Shown: piece by piece, positions 39,601 through 44,178 of the stretch
How positions within the stretch are numbered: the stretch's first letter is position 1
Layout of the letters: the number at the start of each line of letters is the position of its first letter
Origin: Planctomycetota bacterium
GTDB lineage: Bacteria > Planctomycetota > UBA1135 > UBA2386
Assembly (NCBI GenBank): GCA_016793305.1
Contig: JAEUHU010000030.1
Location: forward strand, 1-44,178
Length of the DNA: 44,178 nt
Direction of reading: 5' to 3'
The notes under the pieces: generated by a model
What the model was told of the DNA's origin: nothing
The model's input: the letters and a program-made list of their open reading frames with translations, nothing else
The model's database searches: none
Made by a program: the position numbers and the translations under genes

Positions 39601-40840
39601 CAAGCCCGCCGACGCCGACGCGATTGCCTGGCGGCAGGCCGTGCTCACCGCTGCCGGGACCTTGCGGGACCTCGCCGCGCAGGGCGACGATGCGGCGTTC
39701 ACCACGGCGCTGACGGACGGCCGCTCGACCGCCCGCACCTTCGAAGTGCTCGCCCGGATCCCGGCGCGCATGGTCGACGACGGCTTGCTGCCGCACCTGC
39801 GCACGATCGACGAGCGGGCGCGCGACCTGTTCGCGAAGGCCGGCACCGAGCCGGCGCGACTCGAACGACTGGTCGTGCCCCTCGCGGCGCGCCTGCAGAC
39901 CGGCGATGGCAGCGCCCTCGACGAGCCCGGGTTCGCAGCGCGGCTGGCTGCGGCCGAACGCGCGCTCGGACTCGGCCCGTGGTGGTGGTACCGCGTGTTC
40001 TGCGCGGCGTCCGACGCACCGCTGCGTTCGCTCGCCGGCGAACGGCTCGCCACCATGGAGCTGCCGGACCAGCTGCTGTTGCAGGTGGCCCGCAACAAGC
40101 ACGGCAGCGAACTGCCGGAGGTCGTGCAGCAGTCGATCACCCGACTCGACGACGAGCGCGCGACGGCGCGCGCCAAGGTGGTCGCAGTGCTGGTCGCCCT
40201 GATGGCCGTGGTGATCGCCGCCGGGATCGTCTCGACCTGCAGCGCGCTGCGGCGCCGCGGCTCGCGACGTTGGCTCCAGTCGGCGACGAGCCTGCTCGCC
40301 CTTTCGAGCCTCGGCGTGGTCGTCGTGCAGAGCCACTTCGGCACGTGGCGCCTGCCACCGGTGTCGTTCGGCCTCGCCGGCCTCGCGCTCACCGCGTGGC
40401 TGTTGCTGCGGGCGCGCGCCGACCGACTCGGCCTCACCAGCGCGAGCGTCGCGACCATGGCCTTCGTCGGCGGCCTCGCCGCCGAGAACGCCTGGCACCC
40501 GTTCGCGAACGCGATCGGCAGCATGGTCGCAGCGCTGGCCTGCGGTCTGCTGGCGCTGCAGGTCGCACGCACGATGCGGCGTCTGGCCGGCTTCGGCTGG
40601 ATCCCGGCGCTGCCGCTGTTCGCCGCCGCGGCCGGTGGCGCCGCGGTCGGGCTCGACGTGCTGGTTCGCGGCCGCGACGTCGCGAGCTTCACGACGGCCG
40701 TGCAGCAGACGGCGTGGGCCGATTGGGTCGCCGCCACGTCCGGCGTCGGCGTCGTGACGCTGGCGGCGCTGCTGCTTCTGACGGGGCTGGCCGGCCTGCG
40801 CCGGAACCATCCCGGCACGGCGCACCCCGTGCTGTCCTGA
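36674..40840 (+). CDS. Giant transmembrane Ser/Thr protein kinase (PknB-like) with C-terminal membrane domain
   Basis: 1,388 residues. Residues 1-70 are a helical N-terminus. The kinase domain spans about 75-335 with all key elements: glycine loop GRGGMGVV (83-90), Lys105 in EVAIKVLQ, catalytic HRDLKPAN (Asp198), DFG (216-218) and SPEAM (243-247). One transmembrane helix follows (about 361-380). About 785 extracytoplasmic residues come next, beginning with TPR-like helices (REQQGDHVGALQLYDLAREV is approximate to that region) and then mixed HEAT-like and beta segments. From about residue 1168 there are roughly seven transmembrane helices to the C-terminus. AGGAG lies eight bases before the ATG, within the overlapping sigma gene. 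I infer that an extracellular signal or cargo controls the kinase, and through it the co-encoded ECF sigma factor. The length and the C-terminal membrane bundle are unusual. Confidence 0.92.
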   Translation: MNPPPDPDHEQRLADLTAALQALGRAPTEAESAALAEQHGVSVAVVADCGRALAALAHCLAAAPAVATPTELPDTYEVLGELGRGGMGVVFRARHRALGREVAIKVLQPGESSFQELLRRFETEAKSLARLRHPHIVAVHDVGRSGGHVWYTMDLIDGTSLDKELKKGAMPPSRAVRLLTEVASAIEHSHAHGVIHRDLKPANILLDANDAAFVADFGLARDRNVPVELTTTGQIMGTPAYMSPEAMRGDNVGERTDVWALGAMLYEALTGVAAFRRDNFADTMHAVLREEPVALRKRNPRVPRDLELVCAKALAKLPDERYATARAFREDLDRFQQGLPVLAQRPDLRRRLQRWFGRNRAAVLGAVASSAVVALVLGLSTPGARTPDAIDATIRTANDREQQGDHVGALQLYDLAREVLGTDQGRALRHGNDVTSSSLLAHVWRGILDCRAELAWQRVGKGEGAPAAAEFAGWLQQCPRSLRSVQFDAYSGELAALQALAGEPAAATDTLRAAIDTAMARPAEPTNQPRSVFAWSTVVRRLRPFWSDPAHAEWRTAGRLLAAAVAFAEERPFDLRLGEFDATGALVAAWACADALAPAARERLRAHLREATFGGHGPLQWGGPDPTIVRALADLIDDKDLAGFVRGEALDVLCAIADLPWRPAAATRHLAVDGGRGAEAKVLALRTLERSRDEAWQARIAFALELQGTGDGGAVDVAAWLSDHTGADPSTDFAAWWATHRGAGASDLLARALGERAVVLRGDALSRHFATLTGQDRARYHHWLRLQAADPQRVPLWPAGEAEPQNLVASWAVGVRDAAERYFYDFAMAGLRVDGTGWDMGTTLRSSLELDQPLQTWISVGTGLPRWQLSPTRALAEAPHRLTWSLPGAEDLAPSHDHPAHRVEIHARMTMTDQPGFSWGVDVSSPPGPERWFVDDVGPDALATCSVRVLDGWFGGFDGEAGGPRVYAFLAGKSRAKPADADAIAWRQAVLTAAGTLRDLAAQGDDAAFTTALTDGRSTARTFEVLARIPARMVDDGLLPHLRTIDERARDLFAKAGTEPARLERLVVPLAARLQTGDGSALDEPGFAARLAAAERALGLGPWWWYRVFCAASDAPLRSLAGERLATMELPDQLLLQVARNKHGSELPEVVQQSITRLDDERATARAKVVAVLVALMAVVIAAGIVSTCSALRRRGSRRWLQSATSLLALSSLGVVVVQSHFGTWRLPPVSFGLAGLALTAWLLLRARADRLGLTSASVATMAFVGGLAAENAWHPFANAIGSMVAALACGLLALQVARTMRRLAGFGWIPALPLFAAAAGGAAVGLDVLVRGRDVASFTTAVQQTAWADWVAATSGVGVVTLAALLLLTGLAGLRRNHPGTAHPVLS

Positions 40841-42379
40841 TCAGGGCTTCCAGATCTTGCGGACCGTGCCACTCGACGTGCCGACCAGGTAGAGCGCGCC
40901 GTCGGGCCCGGTCTGGATGTCGGTCACGATGCCGAAGTTGCTGCCGAACAGCAGCTCCGACTGCTCGGTCTGCCAGTCGTCGCGGCCGGTGTTGTCGGCG
41001 ACCTTGTCCTGCAGCGCCGGATCGGTGAACACGAACGCGGTGCGCTGCGGGTTGAGCCGGAAGCGGTAGAGGTTGCCCGGATTGGCGAGCACGCTGGGCG
41101 GCGCAGCCACCGGACGGAACACCGCCGAGCCGACGATCAGGTCGCCGCGATAGCCAGCGCCAAGCCCGTTGCCGGCCACGAAGCCGAGGCCGGCCGGCGG
41201 CGTCACGTGCTTCCAGCTGAATTGGGGATCCTCGTAGTGCGACCCGGGCAGGTGGAGCATGCGGCTCCTCGCTTCGTTGCCGGTGTCGGCGATGTTGGTT
41301 GCCGGCCAGCGCAGCTGCTGCAGTCCCACCGGCCCGGTGGCGCCGATGCCGACGCCGACCTCGATCGCCTGATAGTCGGTGATGCGGCTCGTCGGCCCCA
41401 TCGCCTGGATCCAGCCGCCGTTCCAGCCGCGCGTCACGCGGTTGATCTCGTCGAACGCGCGGCCGCCGTTCTCGGTGGTCCACAGCGAACCCGACTGCGG
41501 ATCGAACGCCATGCCGAAGCTGTTGCGCACGCCGTAGCCGTAGAGGCGCTGCAGCGTGGTGCCGACCTCCTGGCCGGTCGTGGTCTGGTGGAAGATGCGC
41601 ACCAAAGCACCCAACAGGTAGAACGGGTTGGTCCACGGTGCCGAACCGTCGGCGTTGAGGCGCAGCACCACACCGGTCGTGTGGGCTGCGTCGGGCAGCG
41701 GGCCGCCGAACTCGTCGTCCGGCGACGGGCCGTCGAGGTTGTTCTGCAACAGGCCGCGCCGGCCTTCGTCGCCGACGATCACGTAGAGCTTGCCGTCGGG
41801 GCCGAAGCGCAGCACGCCGCCATTGTGGTTGCCGCGCGGCAGCGGCAGCGGGTTGTTGGTCGGGTTCGCCAGGTCGGTGACGCTGTTCGCGTCGTTCTGC
41901 AGCGCGCGCAGCCGCACCAGGTTCCTGTCGAACACCAGCGTGCTGCCGTTCCAGACGAAGCGGTCGACGCGATTCCCGAGCAGCGGCACGTCGGTGACGA
42001 GGCCACTGTCGGCGCCGGTCGAGCTCTCGGTGTGGAACAGGTAGACGCCGGGGTTCTGCGGGAACTGCGGGTGCAGGGCGATGCCGAGCAGGCCGCGCTC
42101 ACTGGTCGAGTTGACCGCGAGGTCGAGCACGACGCCGGTGACGGCGCCGTTCTGCACGCGCTTCACCTGACCCGTGCCCTTCTCGGTGACGAGGAAGTCG
42201 TCGGCGCCGAGGAACGCCATGGCGATCGGCTGATTGAGGCCGCTGACGACCGTCGCCACGCTGAGCGTCGGGTCGACGAGCGTCTGGGCGGGCAGCGTGG
42301 CGAGCGCTGCGCAGGTGGCGGCGAGCGAGGCGAGAGCGCCTCGGGATGCATGGTGCGAGTCGGACGAGCGAGAGTGCAT
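40841..42379 (-). CDS. PQQ-dependent sugar dehydrogenase-like (GSDH family) secreted protein
   Basis: 512 residues from the ATG at 42379, with GAGG six bases upstream and a signal peptide (ALASLAATCAALATLPAQ). The body is the glucose/sorbosone dehydrogenase six-bladed propeller: VVSGLNQPIAMAFLGADDFL at the start, SERGLLGIALHPQFPQNPGV, the family hallmark GNHNGGVLRFGPDGKLYVIV (with the His expected at the active site), GYGVRNSFGMAFDPQSGSLW, then TDIQTGPDGALYLVGTSSGT near the end. Such enzymes oxidise sugars or sugar derivatives in the periplasm using PQQ and calcium; whether this one keeps PQQ-binding residues was not checked position by position. No PQQ synthesis genes are nearby. Its stop codon directly abuts that of the kinase gene (no intervening base). 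Confidence 0.85.
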   Translation of the reverse strand: MHSRSSDSHHASRGALASLAATCAALATLPAQTLVDPTLSVATVVSGLNQPIAMAFLGADDFLVTEKGTGQVKRVQNGAVTGVVLDLAVNSTSERGLLGIALHPQFPQNPGVYLFHTESSTGADSGLVTDVPLLGNRVDRFVWNGSTLVFDRNLVRLRALQNDANSVTDLANPTNNPLPLPRGNHNGGVLRFGPDGKLYVIVGDEGRRGLLQNNLDGPSPDDEFGGPLPDAAHTTGVVLRLNADGSAPWTNPFYLLGALVRIFHQTTTGQEVGTTLQRLYGYGVRNSFGMAFDPQSGSLWTTENGGRAFDEINRVTRGWNGGWIQAMGPTSRITDYQAIEVGVGIGATGPVGLQQLRWPATNIADTGNEARSRMLHLPGSHYEDPQFSWKHVTPPAGLGFVAGNGLGAGYRGDLIVGSAVFRPVAAPPSVLANPGNLYRFRLNPQRTAFVFTDPALQDKVADNTGRDDWQTEQSELLFGSNFGIVTDIQTGPDGALYLVGTSSGTVRKIWKP

Positions 42380-42554
42380 ACGAACCTCGTGGAGCCGCGG
42401 GCATCGTTCGCCGCGGATTGCGGCGATGTCGATGCGGCGAGCGGCCGCGCGATTCGATGGGCCCGTCGCATGCACGGCAACCCCCCATCGCACCGGCGCG
42501 ACACCGACGCCACCGTGCGTCTTCGCACACGCCAGCGCACACCTGATGCCGGAT

Positions 42555-42610
42555 GTCCGCTTGCCGAACACGCCTCGCGCGAGAAGCGGCGCAGCGTCCG
42601 GCAAGCGGAC
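42555..42610 (-). terminator. Long-arm inverted repeat downstream of the right-edge gene
   Basis: Perfect 12-bp arms gtccgcttgccg (42555-42566) and cggcaagcggac (42599-42610) are separated by 32 bases that themselves contain the palindrome ctcgcgcgag. It lies 28 bases after the stop of the gene ending at 42638 and upstream of the dehydrogenase gene. A terminator is the simplest reading; a structured leader or operator for the dehydrogenase gene is possible. The rest of the 258-base gap shows only that gene's ribosome binding site. Confidence 0.5.
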
Positions 42611-42637
42611 GCGTCCCCCACCCGCCCACCCACTCGC

Positions 42638-44178
42638 TCACCAGCGCGAGCGCAGCACCATGCGGCCGTCGGTCTTGTAGGTGACGGTCACGGCCACGTC
42701 CGCCCCGTGCTGGAGCAGGGCCGGCCGCAACCGCTTCAGCGCCTCGCCGATCGGCAGGTAGTCGGCGAACACTTCGTGCAGCTCCGCGTCGTCGTCGGCC
42801 AGCGCCTCGTCGGCCAGGGCTTCGATCTGTGCGAAGTAGCCGAGCATGCCAGCCACCGCATCGGCCAACGACGCCGCGTCGATGTCGCTCCAGCCGTCGG
42901 GCAGCCCTTCGAGGCGCGACTGCACGACCGTCGGCAACGACACGGTCGACGGGCCGGTGGCTTGCGCGGCCGCGGCGTCGAGCACGCTGCGCAGGTTGCG
43001 CACCGTGCCGTCGCGCCCGCCGAAGCCGACCACGAGGAGCTTGTCGGTGACGGCGTACTCGACGACGTAGCTGCCCAACACGACCACTCGATGGACCTTG
43101 GTGCCTGCATACTCGTCGCTCTTGCGCGCCGCGTGCAGACCGAAGGCGCGCACCGACTTCTCGAGGGCGGCCGCGAAGCCCTGGCCGTCGCGCAGCGGCA
43201 GCACGAAGCAGCCATCGCCGTACTCCGTGTCGAGGCGATCGAGCCGCGCCGCGAGTTCGTCCTCGTCGACGCCTGCGGCGGCCGCGGCGAGATCGTCGAT
43301 GCGCAACATCTCGCCGGTGAGATGGTCGAGCACGTCCTCCTTCAGGCGCAGCTTCAGCTTCTCGAGCAGGAGCTCTTCGAACCCCGCGCGCGACATCGGC
43401 ACCGCCTCGCCCAGGCCGTCGAAGATGCGCACGTAGAGGTCGTGGAAGGCCCTCGGATCGAAGACGCTGGTCGCGAACGTGGTCGCGGCTGCCGGCAAGT
43501 ACTGGAGCACGGCCGCCGGCGCTCCGCGTGGCGGCATCAACACCTTCCACACACCGCGCAGTGGCCCGGCGAGGTCGACCACGGCCTCCTGCCCGACGTA
43601 GGTCCCGTCGGCGAACAACCGCCAGCTCAAGCGCCGCAGTGCCGGCAGCTCGAGCATCGGCAGGACCTTGGCCAGGCTCTCGGCGTCGTCGCCAGCACCT
43701 TCGAGTTCCGAGAGCTGTCCCTGCAGCGAATCGAACGTCGCACCGACGTCCAGCACGAGCGCAGTCGCCGCCTGGCGCAACTCCGGCGACAACGAGAACC
43801 GCTGATCCGCCGGCACGTTGAAGAACCGTTCGGCATCCCGGTCGAGCCGCGTGCCGAACAGCATCAGCAGGTTGCCGTCGCGCACCACGGGCATCGACAG
43901 CTGGCCGAACGGCAGCTGCAGCATCGCCAGCGGCTCCCCGGCGACGGTGTGCTCCTGCATCGCCCCGAGCTCGGCGCGTCGCAGCAGGTCGCCGATCGAG
44001 GTCGCCAGCTCGGGCAGGTCGCTCGCGGCCTCGCCACCCAGCACCAACGCGGCGACGAACGACGGCTTCTCGTCGGCGGCGAGCTTGGCCACGAGGTCGT
44101 CCACCTGCAGATGCACCGCCAGCACGATGGGACCACGCTGGGCCGCGAGCGTTCCGAGCAAGGGACGCAGGCCGCGCC
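42638..44178 (-). CDS. Large protein of unknown function, DUF3352-like (N-terminus beyond window)
   Basis: The frame is open from the right edge to the stop at 42638, at least 513 codons; no start is visible, so the N-terminus is missing. The chain alternates strands and amphipathic helices: VLAVHLQVDDLVAKLAADEK, PMLELPALRRLSWRLFADGT, RIFDGLGEAVPMSRAGFEEL, then a repeat of a similar fold GDGCFVLPLRDGQGFAAALE with HRVVVLGSYVVEYAVTDKLL, and a C-terminal VAVTVTYKTDGRMVLRSRW. This recalls DUF3352-type proteins, which carry such repeated modules and are usually secreted or membrane-attached. No catalytic motif is seen. The DUF assignment is tentative; the frame itself is secure by codon bias. The next gene downstream is 258 bases away beyond a hairpin. 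Confidence 0.65.
   Translation of the reverse strand, partial: RGLRPLLGTLAAQRGPIVLAVHLQVDDLVAKLAADEKPSFVAALVLGGEAASDLPELATSIGDLLRRAELGAMQEHTVAGEPLAMLQLPFGQLSMPVVRDGNLLMLFGTRLDRDAERFFNVPADQRFSLSPELRQAATALVLDVGATFDSLQGQLSELEGAGDDAESLAKVLPMLELPALRRLSWRLFADGTYVGQEAVVDLAGPLRGVWKVLMPPRGAPAAVLQYLPAAATTFATSVFDPRAFHDLYVRIFDGLGEAVPMSRAGFEELLLEKLKLRLKEDVLDHLTGEMLRIDDLAAAAAGVDEDELAARLDRLDTEYGDGCFVLPLRDGQGFAAALEKSVRAFGLHAARKSDEYAGTKVHRVVVLGSYVVEYAVTDKLLVVGFGGRDGTVRNLRSVLDAAAAQATGPSTVSLPTVVQSRLEGLPDGWSDIDAASLADAVAGMLGYFAQIEALADEALADDDAELHEVFADYLPIGEALKRLRPALLQHGADVAVTVTYKTDGRMVLRSRW

Noticed and set aside
36188..40825. Open frame of 1,545 codons antisense to the kinase gene, and similar long antisense frames (for example 29687-33895 minus and 3634-6852 minus)
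   Set aside because: Products are Arg/His/Ala-rich without motifs; they are the expected shadow of high-GC coding sequence with few stops. The sense frames contain clear domains.
42380..42637. Extending the dehydrogenase gene upstream to 42604
   Set aside because: The extra residues lack a signal peptide and have poor codon bias; the ATG at 42379 has a ribosome binding site and leads into a signal peptide.

Overview
The window is about 70% GC, has strong G/C bias at third codon positions, and reads as chromosomal DNA of a planctomycete or close relative. The support is indirect but consistent: an ECF sigma factor translationally coupled to a very large transmembrane Ser/Thr kinase, a second ECF factor coupled to a membrane-anchored beta-helix protein, many secreted beta-propeller proteins ending in the same C-terminal module, many GTG starts, and long secreted proteins of no known family. 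No rRNA, tRNA, CRISPR array, prophage or plasmid function is visible.

Layout. Positions 1-2110 (minus): ECF sigma factor plus a coupled beta-helix membrane protein running off the left edge. 2251-7732 (plus): a small secreted module protein, a seven-bladed propeller protein, a secreted helical-repeat protein and a TolB-like propeller. 7784-11939 (minus): a histidine kinase/OmpR-type regulator pair followed by a DUF4139-type exported protein; both units have a matching direct-repeat box 34 bases upstream of their start codons. 12119-15350 (plus): a 926-residue secreted HEAT-like protein and the wreck of a TolB-like gene broken by a 7-bp tandem duplication. 15377-16333 (minus): an RluA-type pseudouridine synthase. 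16522-20340: two tandem paralogues of a secreted, proline-rich putative propeller protein, with an IS1-like insertion sequence lying exactly between them.

20516-24304: a secreted caspase/gingipain-like protein (minus), a polytopic membrane protein, and a lipoprotein with an aspartyl-protease-like fold whose two catalytic Asp residues are both His. 24323-24437 is a 115-bp MITE carrying the terminal inverted repeats of the IS at 17806-19044. 24558-28592: dodecin-like protein, small membrane protein, AbgT transporter, secreted propeller protein. 28605-33415: transglutaminase-like protein, DUF1415 protein, a decayed gene with several single-base indels, and a secreted metzincin-type metalloprotease. 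33486-35894 (minus): HPP-family membrane protein and another seven-bladed propeller protein. 36063-40840 (plus): ECF sigma factor and giant kinase. 40841-44178 (minus): PQQ-dependent sugar dehydrogenase-like protein and a partial protein running off the right edge.

Most products are predicted to act outside the cytoplasmic membrane. The most testable new points are the IS/MITE pair and its position just after stop codons, the paired direct-repeat operator of the two-component system, the two pseudoenzyme candidates, the shared C-terminal module in at least four secreted proteins, and the two decayed genes whose breaking mutations can be read from the sequence.
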